Origin: Streptomyces colonosanans
GTDB taxonomy: Bacteria; Actinomycetota; Actinomycetes; Streptomycetales; Streptomycetaceae
NCBI RefSeq assembly: GCF_001866645.1
Contig: NZ_MLYP01000053.1
Location: 1-64,000 of the forward strand
Reading direction: 5' to 3'
Length of the DNA stretch: 64,000 nucleotides
The translations under genes and the position numbers were made by a program. Below, one piece after another: positions 38,538 through 48,101 of this stretch (its first letter is position 1; the number at the start of each line of letters is the position of its first letter). The notes beneath the pieces were generated by a model, which worked only from the letters and a program-made list of their open reading frames with translations, made no database searches and was not told the DNA's origin.

Positions 38538-38744
38538 CAACCGGCGACCCGTCGGCCCCACCGCCGCCCACGGCAACCGACAACCGGCGACCCGCCGGGC
38601 ACCCGACGCCGGGCTCGCCCGGCCGCACCCGGAGGCACACCTCCAGGCACCGCGCAAACGCCCTCCGAACACCGATGCGCTCCGGCACAAGGAACGCGCA
38701 GGCCGTGTACCGGACCGCCCCTGTGCACCGTCACCGGCATCAGG

Positions 38745-38750
38745 CAGCAT
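38745..38750 (+). promoter_or_regulatory. Candidate -10 of pepN (leaderless)
   Basis: CAGCAT ends 6 nt before the pepN ATG; no ribosome binding site is visible. Confidence 0.4.
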
Positions 38751-38756
38751 GTCCCC

Positions 38757-41249
38757 ATGTCCGTACTGACGCGCGACGAAGCGCAGACCCGTGCCCGGCT
38801 CCTCGACGTCCAGCACTACGAGATCGGCCTCGACCTGACCCACGGCGACGAGACCTTCGACTCCCGTACCGTCATCCGCTTCACCGTACGCGGGGACCAC
38901 GAGGCCACGGACACCTTCGTCGAGCTCAAGCCCGCCGAGCTGCGCTCCGCCACCCTCGACGGCGAGCCGCTCGACCCCGAGACCCTCGAAGAGAACCGGC
39001 TGCCCCTCAAGGGCCTCGCCACGGGCGAACACGAACTGCGCATCGACGCAACGATGCGCTACTCGCGCACCGGTGAGGGCATGCACCGCTTCACCGACCC
39101 CACCGACGGCGAAACATACGTCTACACCCAGCTGTTCATGGAAGACGTCCAACGCGTCTTCGCCGCCTTCGACCAGCCCGACCTCAAAGCCGTCTTCGAC
39201 CTGACCGTCACGGCACCCGACGGCTGGAGCGTCCTCGCCAACGGCATCACCACCCACCAGGGCGACGGCACCTGGCACGCCGCCACCACCCCGCCCATCT
39301 CCACCTACCTGGTCGCCGTCGCCGCCGGCCCCTGGCACTCCGTGCGCACCGAACACCGCGGCCTCCCCTTCGGCATCCACTGCCGCCGCTCCCTCGCCCC
39401 CCACCTCGACGCCGACGCGGAAGAAATCTTCGAGATCACCCGCCAGTGCTACGACCGCTACCACGAGAAGTTCGAGGAGCCCTACCCCTTCGACTCCTAC
39501 GACCAGGCGTTCGTCCCCGAATTCAACGCCGGCGCCATGGAGAACCCCGGACTCGTCACCTTCCGCGACGAGTTCGTCTACCGCTCCGCCGTCACCGACA
39601 CCGAGCGCCAGACCCGCGCCATGGTCATCGCCCACGAGATGGCCCACATGTGGTTCGGCGACCTCGTCACCCTGCGCTGGTGGGACGACATCTGGCTGAA
39701 CGAGTCCTTCGCCGAGTACATGGGCTACCAGACCCTCACCGAAGCCACCCGCTTCACCGACACCTGGACCGACTTCGCCGTCGCCCGCAAGACCTGGGGA
39801 TACGACGCCGACCAGCGCCCCTCCACCCACCCCGTCGCCCCCGAAGCAGTCGACGACACCGCCTCCGCACTCCTCAACTTCGACGGCATCTCCTACGCCA
39901 AGGGCGCCTCCGCACTACGCCAACTGGTGGCCTGGCTCGGCGAGAAGGACTTCCTCGCCGGCATCAACACCCATTTCACCCGCCACCGCTTCGGCAACGC
40001 CACCCTCGCCGACTTCATCGACTCCCTCGCCGGCGCCACCGAACGCGACGTACACGCCTGGGCCGACACTTGGCTGCGCACCACCGGCGTCGACACCCTC
40101 ACCCCCCACCTCACCCAGGCCGCCGATGGCACCTGCACCCTCACCGTCGAGCACGACGGCAGCCGCCCCCACCGCATCGCCGTCGGCCTCTACGACCACC
40201 ACCTCCCCGACAACGGCGACCTCACCCTGCGCGAACGCCTCGACCTCGACATCCCGCAGACCACACCGCACCCCCTCGGCAAGCGCCCCGCCCTGCTCGT
40301 CCTCAACGACCAGGACCTCACCTACGCCAAGGTCCGCTTCGACCCCGACTCTTTCGAAACCGTCCGCCACGCCCTGTCCGGACTGCCCGACCCCCTCACC
40401 CGGGCTGTCGTGTGGAACGCCCTGCGCGACGTCGTCCGCGACGGCCGCCTCCCCGCCACCGCCTACCTGGAGACCGTCCGCACCCACCTGCCCCACGAAA
40501 CCGACCTCGCCCTCGTCGAAGGCGTCCTCGCCTTCGCCTCCACCCACGTCGCCGACCGCTACCTCGCCCCCGACCAGCGGCCCGCCGCACTCTCCACCCT
40601 CACCGCCGTGTGCCGCGACCTCATCCGCCGCACCGAGGACGGCACCCACCCCGGACTGCGCCTGATCGCCGTACGCCGCCTCATCGACGCCGCCGCCCAC
40701 CCCGACACCATCGCCGCCTGGTTCGCCGACGGCACCATCCCCGGCGGGCCCGAACTCGACCCCGAACTGCGCTGGCGCATCCTCGGCCGCCTCGCCGTCC
40801 TCGGCGCCGTCGACGAGACGGCGATCGCCGAAGAACTCGACCGCGACCCCAGCGCCACCGGTCAGGAAGGCGCCGCCCGCTGCCGCGCCGCCCTCCCCGA
40901 CCCCGAGGCCAAGCGGCGCGCCTGGGAGGCGATGTTCACCACCGACGACCTCTCCAACTACCTGTTCACCGCCACCGCACAGGGCTTCTGGCAGCCCGAA
41001 CAGGCCGAACTGACCGAGGAATACGTCGACCGCTTCTGGACCGACGCACCCGCCCTCGCCGCCCGCCGCGGCCCCGCCATCGCCGCCGAAGCGGGCCGTT
41101 GGGCCTTCCCCCGCTACGCCGTCCACGCGGACACCGTCCGCCGCGGCGAACAGTGCCTGCGCGAGGCGGACCTCATCCCCGCCCTGCACCGCAGGCTCGT
41201 CGACGAACTCGACGACATGGCACGGGCGTTGCGTATCCGCGAGGCGTAG
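38757..41249 (+). CDS. pepN: Aminopeptidase N (M1 family)
   Basis: 830-aa zinc aminopeptidase. The exopeptidase motif GAMEN is at residues 259-263, and the zinc site HEMAH at 293-297 with Glu316 in LNESFAEYMG. The N-terminal beta-domain (QHYEIGLDLTHG) and C-terminal helical ERAP1-like domain are complete. No signal peptide is seen, so it is probably cytoplasmic and works in peptide turnover, as does the well-known aminopeptidase N of Streptomyces lividans. It is followed by a long GC hairpin. Confidence 0.95.
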   Translation: MSVLTRDEAQTRARLLDVQHYEIGLDLTHGDETFDSRTVIRFTVRGDHEATDTFVELKPAELRSATLDGEPLDPETLEENRLPLKGLATGEHELRIDATMRYSRTGEGMHRFTDPTDGETYVYTQLFMEDVQRVFAAFDQPDLKAVFDLTVTAPDGWSVLANGITTHQGDGTWHAATTPPISTYLVAVAAGPWHSVRTEHRGLPFGIHCRRSLAPHLDADAEEIFEITRQCYDRYHEKFEEPYPFDSYDQAFVPEFNAGAMENPGLVTFRDEFVYRSAVTDTERQTRAMVIAHEMAHMWFGDLVTLRWWDDIWLNESFAEYMGYQTLTEATRFTDTWTDFAVARKTWGYDADQRPSTHPVAPEAVDDTASALLNFDGISYAKGASALRQLVAWLGEKDFLAGINTHFTRHRFGNATLADFIDSLAGATERDVHAWADTWLRTTGVDTLTPHLTQAADGTCTLTVEHDGSRPHRIAVGLYDHHLPDNGDLTLRERLDLDIPQTTPHPLGKRPALLVLNDQDLTYAKVRFDPDSFETVRHALSGLPDPLTRAVVWNALRDVVRDGRLPATAYLETVRTHLPHETDLALVEGVLAFASTHVADRYLAPDQRPAALSTLTAVCRDLIRRTEDGTHPGLRLIAVRRLIDAAAHPDTIAAWFADGTIPGGPELDPELRWRILGRLAVLGAVDETAIAEELDRDPSATGQEGAARCRAALPDPEAKRRAWEAMFTTDDLSNYLFTATAQGFWQPEQAELTEEYVDRFWTDAPALAARRGPAIAAEAGRWAFPRYAVHADTVRRGEQCLREADLIPALHRRLVDELDDMARALRIREA

Positions 41250-41256
41250 TACCCCA

Positions 41257-41296
41257 GCCGGCCGGGCACCGGCCCCACACCGGGCGCCCGGCCGGC
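41257..41296 (+). terminator. pepN terminator
   Basis: GCCGGCCGGGC pairs perfectly with GCCCGGCCGGC (11 bp); the 18-nt loop holds a second CCGG/CCGG pairing. No T-run. Confidence 0.7.
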
Positions 41297-41442
41297 GGCG
41301 CGTATCCCACACCTTGGCGCGGACACCCGCCCCCCGCGCGGCAGTACCTCCATTCGGGTCGGATCGTCGCCCTCATCTGGCGGCCGAACTCCCCGCCATG
41401 CAGGCTTGGTTCCCCCGTCGCGCGTCTCAAAGGACCAAGCCC

Positions 41443-42801
41443 ATGAGCCTGCTGCCGCCCCTCGCCTCAGGACCCGAAGGACCCGACGCACTAAGGCCGT
41501 TGCTCACAACGGTCCTCGACGCCCTGGCGGAGGGCGCACGCGAACGCGGCGGACCACTGCCCGCAGGCGGACCTGACACGGTCGCCGCGCGACTGCGCTC
41601 CGCCGTCGGCGACGTACTGCCGCAAGAGGGCGACCCGGACGCCGTACGAGCCCTCGTCCGCGCCCTCGCCGAAGGCGCCGCCGACCCCGCCGACCCGCTG
41701 TGCGCCGCCCACCTGCACTGCCCGCCCCTCGCCGTCGCCACCGCCGCGGACCTCGCCGCCTCAGCCCTCAACCCCTCCCTCGACTCCTGGGACCAGGCCC
41801 CCGCCGCCTCCGAACTGGAGACCCTCGTCACCCAGGCCCTCGCCCGGCAGGCCGGCGCGGCCGACGCCCTCGTCACCACCGGCGGCAGCGAATCCAACCA
41901 GTTGGCCCTCCTCTTCGCCCGCGAGGCCCTCGGCACCGTCCGACTCGTCTGCTCATCCGCCTCCCATCACTCCCTGACCCGCGCCGCCTGGCTCCTCGGC
42001 CTGCCCGAACCCGTCGTCGTTCCCGCCCCGAACGGCACCCTCGACCCCGCGGCCCTCGACGAAGCCCTCAGCTCCCTGCGCGGACCCGTCCTCGTCGCCG
42101 CCACCGCCGGCACCACCGACGCCGGACTCATCGACCCCCTGCCCGCCATCGCCGACGTCTGCGCCACCCACGGCGCCCGCCTCCACATCGACGCCGCCTA
42201 CGGAGGCGGACTCCTCTTCAGCGACCGCCACCGCTCCAAACTCACCGGCCTGGGCCGCGCCCACACCGTCACCCTCGACCTGCACAAACTCGGCTGGCAG
42301 CCCGTCGCCGCCGGCCTCCTCACCCTCCGCGACCCTCGCGACCTGCAAGCCCTCCACCACCGCGCCGACTACCTCAGCGCCGACGACGACACCGCAGCCG
42401 GCATCCCCGACCTCCTCGGACGCTCCCTGCGCACCACCAGACGCCCCGACATCCTCAAGATCGCCGTCACCCTCAAAACCCTCGGCCGCACCGGACTCGG
42501 CACCCTCGTCGACCAGGTCTGCGCCCACGCACACGAGCTCGCCGACCTCATCCGGGCACACCCCGCCCTCGAACTCCACGCGCCCCCCACCATCAGCACC
42601 GTCCTGTTCCGGCCCGCCAACGCCCCCGACGACACCGTCGCCGCGATCCGTCGCACCCTCCTGCGCGACGGCCGCGCCGTCCTCGGCCGCGCCCGGACGG
42701 ACGGCCGCCTCTGGCTCAAGGCCACCCTCCTCAACCCTCACACCCGGCCCGGCGACCTGGCCGCACTCCTGAAACTGGTAGAAGGAAGCACCCCCCGATG
42801 A
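41443..42801 (+). CDS. PLP-dependent decarboxylase (DesA-like, group II)
   Basis: 452 aa. Group II PLP decarboxylase related to lysine decarboxylase DesA and diaminobutyrate/aromatic amino-acid decarboxylases. Features are HLHCPP, SLDSWDQAPAASELE, TTGGSESNQLAL, HIDAAYGGG and the PLP lysine Lys282 in LDLHKLGWQ. AAAGGA gives a ribosome binding site 7-8 nt before the ATG. The following hydroxylase overlaps by 4 nt, so the two act together. In desferrioxamine synthesis the same pair makes N-hydroxycadaverine. Lysine as substrate is inferred; ornithine or diaminobutyrate are possible. Confidence 0.88.
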   Translation: MSLLPPLASGPEGPDALRPLLTTVLDALAEGARERGGPLPAGGPDTVAARLRSAVGDVLPQEGDPDAVRALVRALAEGAADPADPLCAAHLHCPPLAVATAADLAASALNPSLDSWDQAPAASELETLVTQALARQAGAADALVTTGGSESNQLALLFAREALGTVRLVCSSASHHSLTRAAWLLGLPEPVVVPAPNGTLDPAALDEALSSLRGPVLVAATAGTTDAGLIDPLPAIADVCATHGARLHIDAAYGGGLLFSDRHRSKLTGLGRAHTVTLDLHKLGWQPVAAGLLTLRDPRDLQALHHRADYLSADDDTAAGIPDLLGRSLRTTRRPDILKIAVTLKTLGRTGLGTLVDQVCAHAHELADLIRAHPALELHAPPTISTVLFRPANAPDDTVAAIRRTLLRDGRAVLGRARTDGRLWLKATLLNPHTRPGDLAALLKLVEGSTPR

Positions 42802-44198
42802 CCATCCCCCCACAGCACGAACCCGATGCACCCCGCGACCTCGTCGGCATCGGCATCGGCCCGTTCAACCTCTCCCTCGCCGCCCTCGCCCAGCCCCTCA
42901 CCCACCTCGACGCCGCCTTCTACGAGCAGCGCCCCCGCTTCGACTGGCACCCCGGCCTCCTCATCGACGGTGCCACCCTCCAAGTGCCCTTCCTCGCCGA
43001 CCTGGTGACCCTCGCGGACCCCACCAGCCGCTGGACCTTCCTCAACTACCTCAAGACCCGCGAACGCCTCTTCCCCTTCTACTTCGCAGAGCGCTTCCAC
43101 ATCCAACGCGCCGAATACGACGCCTACTGCCGCTGGGTCGCCGGCAACCTCCCCGGACTCCACTTCGGCCACCAGATCGACGCCATCCGCTGGAACGCCG
43201 CGCGCGACGCCTTCGACATCGACTTCACCCACCTCGACATCGACGGCACAGTCACGTCCCTCGGCCGCGCCCACGCACGCAACATCGTCCTTGGCATCGG
43301 CACCGAACCCCATGTGCCCGAACCACTACAGCCCCTCGTCGACGCCCCCGACGTCCCCGTCCTGCACGCCGCGGACTACCTCGGACGCCGCGACACCCTC
43401 CTGGCCGCCGAACACATCACCGTCATCGGCGCCGGCCAGTCCGGCGCCGAGGTCTTCCTCGATCTGCTCCGCCACCGCCCCACGGGCCACGAGAAGATCC
43501 ACTGGCTCGCCCGCACCGAAGCCTTCGCCCCCATGGAGTACTCCAAGCTCGGCCTGGAGCACTTCACCCCCGACTACACCCGCTACTTCCACGGCCTCGC
43601 CGAACCCGCACGCGACCGCCTCGTCTCCGCCCAATGGCAGCTCCACAAGGGCATCGGCGCCGACACCATCGCCGCCATCCACGACGAGCTCTACCAGCGC
43701 ACCCTTCACGGCGGCTGGCCCGACACCGTCCTCACCCCCGGCGTCCACGTCCGCACCGCCGACCACATCGCCACCGGCACCGTCGAACTCCAGCTGGAAC
43801 ACACCCAGCAGGGCACCCGCTCCCGCCACACCACCAACGCCGTCGTCCTCGCCACCGGCTACCGCGAACGCCCCCTCGGCCGCATCCTCGCCGGACTCGA
43901 CCCGTACCTCCAGCGCGACCGCAGCCGACGCCTCAGCATCGACGACCAGTTCCGCCTGGTCCTGGACCCCTCCATCACCGGGTCCGTCTACGTCCAGAAC
44001 GCCGAACTCCACACCCACGGCATCGGCGCCCCCGACCTCGGCCTCGCCGCCTGGCGCAGCGCCACCATCCTCAACTCCCTCACCGGCAAGGAGCCCTACC
44101 CCCTGCCCCGGCGAACAGCCTTCACCACCTTCGGACTCCACCCGCACGGGCAGACCGCACCCGACCACATGGCCGAAGCCCTCGTCGACCAGGCGTGA
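42798..44198 (+). CDS. L-lysine/diamine N-monooxygenase (DesB/IucD/SidA family)
   Basis: 466-aa flavin N-hydroxylase of the siderophore type. The FAD site is GIGIGPFNLSLAAL, the NADPH site VIGAGQSGAEVF, and the late ATGYRERPLG and NAELHTHGIG motifs are typical. The ATG overlaps the decarboxylase stop (ATGA). Family members hydroxylate the terminal amine of lysine, ornithine or a diamine, giving hydroxamate precursors. The acyltransferase and NIS synthetase that usually follow (DesC, DesD) are absent; the next gene is on the other strand. It may feed a remote siderophore pathway or another N-N or N-O forming pathway. Confidence 0.9.
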   Translation: MTIPPQHEPDAPRDLVGIGIGPFNLSLAALAQPLTHLDAAFYEQRPRFDWHPGLLIDGATLQVPFLADLVTLADPTSRWTFLNYLKTRERLFPFYFAERFHIQRAEYDAYCRWVAGNLPGLHFGHQIDAIRWNAARDAFDIDFTHLDIDGTVTSLGRAHARNIVLGIGTEPHVPEPLQPLVDAPDVPVLHAADYLGRRDTLLAAEHITVIGAGQSGAEVFLDLLRHRPTGHEKIHWLARTEAFAPMEYSKLGLEHFTPDYTRYFHGLAEPARDRLVSAQWQLHKGIGADTIAAIHDELYQRTLHGGWPDTVLTPGVHVRTADHIATGTVELQLEHTQQGTRSRHTTNAVVLATGYRERPLGRILAGLDPYLQRDRSRRLSIDDQFRLVLDPSITGSVYVQNAELHTHGIGAPDLGLAAWRSATILNSLTGKEPYPLPRRTAFTTFGLHPHGQTAPDHMAEALVDQA

Positions 44199-44215
44199 GA
44201 AATCCGTCCCCGCCA

Positions 44216-44243
44216 CGGATCCGGCCCGGTGCGGCCGGATCCG
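44216..44243. terminator. Bidirectional hairpin between the hydroxylase and 5'-nucleotidase genes
   Basis: CGGATCCGGCC and GGCCGGATCCG, a perfect 11-bp stem with a 6-nt loop between two convergent genes. No T-run. Confidence 0.75.
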
Positions 44244-44329
44244 CACACAACACGACGCCGACGACAGCTGCACACCGACCACAGCGGCGCACCAGCCATC
44301 GTCGACGCCGTCGACATGACCCCGGGCTA

Positions 44330-46135
44330 CTAGAACACCGGCGCACCGTTCCGCGTGAGCTTCCAGTCCACCGAAGCGAAGTCCTTCGGATCCAGGACCC
44401 CCTTCGCGGTCACCCACTCCGCGATCCGGGTCCGGATCTCCGTCGACTCCGACCACAGTTCCTTTGCCGACGCCACATACGGGAAGGCACCACCGCCATT
44501 GGCACGGTAGTTGTTCACCGCGAACACGAACTCCTGCGCGTCATCCAGCGCGGCACCATTGAACGTCAGGTTCTTGATACGCGAACCCGCCGGCTGAGCG
44601 ATGTCGATGTCGTACCGCAGGCCCGACACATAGTCATAGTTGTAGTCAGGACGGTTGTTCGCGTTGGTCAGCTTGTCCACGTCCACCACCGCATCGGCGG
44701 CCGTCTGCACGAAGTACCCCGCCGAGTACTCCAGGTACGCACGGACCTGCGCACCCGTCATCAGCTTCGCGACCAGCGTGTTGTCGTACACATACAGACT
44801 CGACAGATCCCGGATCGTCACATCGCCCGCCGGGATCTGAGACGTGCGAGAGAACGGCGACGCCTGCGAGATCACCGGCAGCGACGCATACGCGCCACCC
44901 GCCATCGCCGCCTTGACCACGTCCTCCTGCACCTTGTTGATCAGGTCGATGATCGAGGCGTCCTTGTAGCGCGCGTCCACCGTCGTCAGGGTCTCGGTGG
45001 CCTTGCCGACGACCTGGTTGACGTACTTCACCACCGCCGCGTGCTGCTCCGACAGCAACTTGGTGATCTCCGGGTCGTCAGGAACCGTGTTGGAATTGCG
45101 CAGCGAAGCCGCCACCGACTCCACCTGCCACCGGCCCTTCTCGAAGACCAGCTCGATGTCGAAGAGCGTCAGCCGCTCCGCGTAGCACAGCGGTTCCGAC
45201 AGGACGACCGTCTTCCCCGTCTGCTCATTGGTGACCCTCAGCTCCGGAATCTCCGCATGCGCGTGACCGACCAGAATCGCATCGATACCCGGCACCTGCC
45301 GGGCCACGTTCGCGGCCGCGTTCTCCACATACGGAACCTGGTCACCGTACGACGACGTGCCGTCGGAACCCGAGTGCGCCGACACGATGACCACGTCCGC
45401 ACCCATGGACCTGAGCTTCGGCACCCACTTCGCCGCCTGCTCCTCCAGACCCGGGAACGTCAACTTCCCTTGCACATAAGCCTTGTCCCAGATCGCGATG
45501 CCCGGGTTGGTCAGACCCAGCACCGCAACCTTCACCGGCGCCCCGCCCGGTGCGTGGAACGTCTTGATGACGTACGGCGCGAAGGCCGGCTTCAGCGTCT
45601 TCGCGTCCAGCGCGTTCGCGCCCAGCAGCGGGAAGTCGCACTGCGACTCGAACTTCCGCAGCGTCTCGATGCCGTAGTTGAACTCGTGGTTCCCGAGCGC
45701 CACCGCGTCGTACCCGATCGCGTTCATCGCGCGCGCCATCGGATGCACCGGCCCGCCCTTGGCCGTGATCGGGTCGACTTTCGCGTAGTAGTACGCCAGC
45801 GGTGTGCCCTGAATCGTGTCGCCCGCGTCCACCAGAAGGGTGTGGTCCCGGCCCTTCTCCTCGCGCACCTGGTTCACCAGCGTCGAAATCCGCGACAGGC
45901 CCTGCGCGTTGCCCGCCGTGTCGTTGTACGTCGCGTCCTTGAAGTAGTCCCAGTTGAAGACGTGCCCATGGAGATCGGTGGTGCCCATCACGGTCAGCGA
46001 GTACCGCTTGGGACCCTTCTGCGCCGGCGCGGCCGGCGCGGCCTGCGCCGCCGGAGCCGCCACGGCACCGGTCAACGCCACCCCCGCTCCGGTTGCAGCG
46101 GAACTTGTGAGGAACTTCCGGCGGTTCAACGGCAT
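44330..46135 (-). CDS. Tat-exported 5'-nucleotidase / 2',3'-cyclic phosphodiesterase
   Basis: 601 aa. The N-terminus MPLNRRKFLTSSAATGAG is a twin-arginine signal (Arg5, Arg6) with an Ala-rich cleavage region. The metallophosphatase domain has DLHGH, DAGDTIQG, GNHEFNYG and GHAHAEIPEL, and the C-terminal 5'-nucleotidase domain carries NNYRANGGGAF. Related to UshA/CpdB, hydrolysing external nucleotides for phosphate and nucleoside uptake. GAGGAG gives a good ribosome binding site. No PHO-box direct repeat (GTTCACC at 11-nt spacing) is seen upstream. Confidence 0.93.
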   Translation of the reverse strand: MPLNRRKFLTSSAATGAGVALTGAVAAPAAQAAPAAPAQKGPKRYSLTVMGTTDLHGHVFNWDYFKDATYNDTAGNAQGLSRISTLVNQVREEKGRDHTLLVDAGDTIQGTPLAYYYAKVDPITAKGGPVHPMARAMNAIGYDAVALGNHEFNYGIETLRKFESQCDFPLLGANALDAKTLKPAFAPYVIKTFHAPGGAPVKVAVLGLTNPGIAIWDKAYVQGKLTFPGLEEQAAKWVPKLRSMGADVVIVSAHSGSDGTSSYGDQVPYVENAAANVARQVPGIDAILVGHAHAEIPELRVTNEQTGKTVVLSEPLCYAERLTLFDIELVFEKGRWQVESVAASLRNSNTVPDDPEITKLLSEQHAAVVKYVNQVVGKATETLTTVDARYKDASIIDLINKVQEDVVKAAMAGGAYASLPVISQASPFSRTSQIPAGDVTIRDLSSLYVYDNTLVAKLMTGAQVRAYLEYSAGYFVQTAADAVVDVDKLTNANNRPDYNYDYVSGLRYDIDIAQPAGSRIKNLTFNGAALDDAQEFVFAVNNYRANGGGAFPYVASAKELWSESTEIRTRIAEWVTAKGVLDPKDFASVDWKLTRNGAPVF

Positions 46136-46492
46136 GTCTCTAACTCCTCGAGGGAACGGTCAATGACGGGCGCCAATGACGCGCGTAGATTGTGGCCCGC
46201 CGTGACCCATCGCAACAGCCCTCACAGGTTTCGATCTGATGACCGGAAAGCGACCACTGACGGACCATCGGTGACAGAGCGGGACGTATGACCCCCGGCC
46301 CGCGCACCACCCGAGCCGACACCCGTCGCCTACGGCACCCCCACCGCGTCGCCGCGGACGTCAAGGGGCCCGCGTAGCCCTCCGATGCTCATCGGAGCGC
46401 CCCAACGCACAACTCGCTGCTTGTCAAGACGGTTTCATGTAAAAGTTGGTGAGCAGTCACACACCACCAACCCCCTACCGGCCGGTAAGGCC
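46136..46492. other. Divergent intergenic region between 5'-nucleotidase and pyk
   Basis: No gene seen. CAATGAC occurs twice 13 nt apart (46161-46167, 46174-46180) in the 5'-nucleotidase leader. The pyk side is relatively A+T-rich (46421-46450) and carries TTGTCA at 46421. Confidence 0.45.
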
Positions 46493-46498
46493 TAGGGT
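46493..46498 (+). promoter_or_regulatory. -10 of pyk (leaderless)
   Basis: TAGGGT ends 6 nt before the pyk ATG, with no Shine-Dalgarno. Confidence 0.6.
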
Positions 46499-46504
46499 CG
46501 AACC

Positions 46505-47941
46505 ATGCGCCGAGCGAAGATCGTCTGCACACTGGGGCCCGCCACCGACTCCTACGGCCAGATCAAGGAACTGGTCGAAGCCGGAATGGACATCGCCCGC
46601 TTCAACCTCAGCCACGGCGACTACACCGACCACGAGCAGCGCTACCAGCGCGTCCGCGAAGCCTCCGACGAGACCGGCCGCACCGTCGGAATCCTCGCCG
46701 ACCTGCAGGGCCCGAAGATCCGACTCGGCCGCTTCACCGAAGGCCCCGTACTCCTCGAACGCGGAGACACCTTCACCATCACCGTCGAAGAAGGCGCCGA
46801 AGGCGACCGCCAGACCTGCGGAACGACCTACCCCGGGCTGGCGTCCGACGTCACTCCCGGCGAACGCATCCTCATCGACGACGGCAAGGTCACCCTCGAA
46901 GTCACCTCCGTCGACGGCCCCCGCGTCCACACCACCGTCGTCGAAGGCGGCATGGTCTCCGACAACAAGGGCCTCAACCTCCCCGGCGTCGCCCTCTCCG
47001 TCCCCGCCCTCTCCAAGAAGGACGAGGACGACCTCCGCTGGGCCCTGCACGCCGGCTTCGACGTCATCGCCCTCTCCTTCGTCCGCAGCGGCAGAGACAT
47101 CAAGGACGTCCACCGCATCATGGACGAAGAAGGTCGCCGGCTCCCCGTCATCGCCAAGATCGAGAAGCCCCAGGCCGTCGCGAACATCGACGACATCGTG
47201 GCCGCGTTCGACGGCATCATGGTGGCGCGCGGCGACCTCGGCGTCGAAATGCCCCTGGAACAGGTCCCGATCGTCCAGAAGCGCGCGATCAAACTCGCCA
47301 AACGCAACGCCAAACCCGTCATCGTCGCCACCCAGATGCTCGACTCGATGATCGACAACTCACGCCCGACCAGGGCCGAGGCCTCGGACGTGGCGAACGC
47401 CGTGATCGACGGCGCGGACGCGGTGATGCTGTCCGGCGAGACCAGCGTCGGCAAGTACCCCGTGGAGACGGTCAGGACGATGGCACGCATCGTCGAAGCG
47501 GCGGAGGAGGACATCCTCGCCAAGGGCCTCCCGCCCCTGACCGACCGCAACAAGCCCCGCACCCAGGGCGGCGCCGTAGCCCGCGCGGCAGCGGAGATCG
47601 GCGACTTCCTCGGCGCCAGGTTCCTCGTCGCCTTCACCCAGTCCGGCGACACCGCCCGCCGCCTCTCCCGCTACCGTTCCCCGATCCCGCTCCTCGCCTT
47701 CACCCCCACCCCGGCCACGCGCTCCCAGCTCAACCTCAGCTGGGGCGTGGAGACGTTCCTGGGCCCGCACGTCGACTCCACGGATGCGATGGTGGGCCAG
47801 GTCGACGAACTGCTGCTGAAGTACGGCCGCTGCGAGAAGGGCGACATCGTGGTGATCACGGCGGGTTCCCCGCCCGGGGTCTCGGGGGCGACGAACATGG
47901 TGCGGGTACACCACATCGGCGAGGACGACAGCCCGCGGTAG
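46505..47941 (+). CDS. pyk: Pyruvate kinase
   Basis: 478 aa, full length. Last step of glycolysis, PEP and ADP to pyruvate and ATP. The family signature is VIAKIEKPQAVANI with MVARGDLGVE, and KIVCTLGPATDS at the N-terminus carries active-site Arg/Lys residues. VATQMLDSMI and the C-terminal allosteric domain (AFTQSGDTARRLSRYR) are intact. A single gene with its own promoter. Streptomyces often have two pyk genes, and which one this is cannot be told from sequence alone. Confidence 0.96.
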   Translation: MRRAKIVCTLGPATDSYGQIKELVEAGMDIARFNLSHGDYTDHEQRYQRVREASDETGRTVGILADLQGPKIRLGRFTEGPVLLERGDTFTITVEEGAEGDRQTCGTTYPGLASDVTPGERILIDDGKVTLEVTSVDGPRVHTTVVEGGMVSDNKGLNLPGVALSVPALSKKDEDDLRWALHAGFDVIALSFVRSGRDIKDVHRIMDEEGRRLPVIAKIEKPQAVANIDDIVAAFDGIMVARGDLGVEMPLEQVPIVQKRAIKLAKRNAKPVIVATQMLDSMIDNSRPTRAEASDVANAVIDGADAVMLSGETSVGKYPVETVRTMARIVEAAEEDILAKGLPPLTDRNKPRTQGGAVARAAAEIGDFLGARFLVAFTQSGDTARRLSRYRSPIPLLAFTPTPATRSQLNLSWGVETFLGPHVDSTDAMVGQVDELLLKYGRCEKGDIVVITAGSPPGVSGATNMVRVHHIGEDDSPR

Positions 47942-48035
47942 ATGGCGCGTACGCGCGGCCAGCGCCAGGGCTCGTTCGCGAGTGCCGATGTCGTACATGT
48001 GGCCACTTTGTGCGACTGGAGGTGACCGCGTGCAG

Positions 48036-48072
48036 CAAAAAGCGGAGGTTCACGAGAACGTGAACCTCCGCT
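48036..48072 (-). terminator. Rho-independent terminator of the leftward tRNA gene
   Basis: On the minus strand AGCGGAGGTTCACG and CGTGAACCTCCGCT form a perfect 14-bp stem with a TTCT loop and are followed at once by TTTTT. It lies 29 nt past the tRNA 3' end, and read the other way it could also stop pyk transcripts. Confidence 0.88.
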
Positions 48073-48101
48073 ACGCCTGACCTTGGAATCAAAGGTGAAG
48101 T

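Noticed and set aside
41250..41442. Iron box upstream of the DesA-like gene
   Set aside because: No stretch resembles TTAGGTTAGGCT; best partial match is within chance.
46136..46300. PHO boxes upstream of the 5'-nucleotidase gene
   Set aside because: No GTTCACC-like units at 11-nt period; only an unrelated 13-nt spaced repeat.
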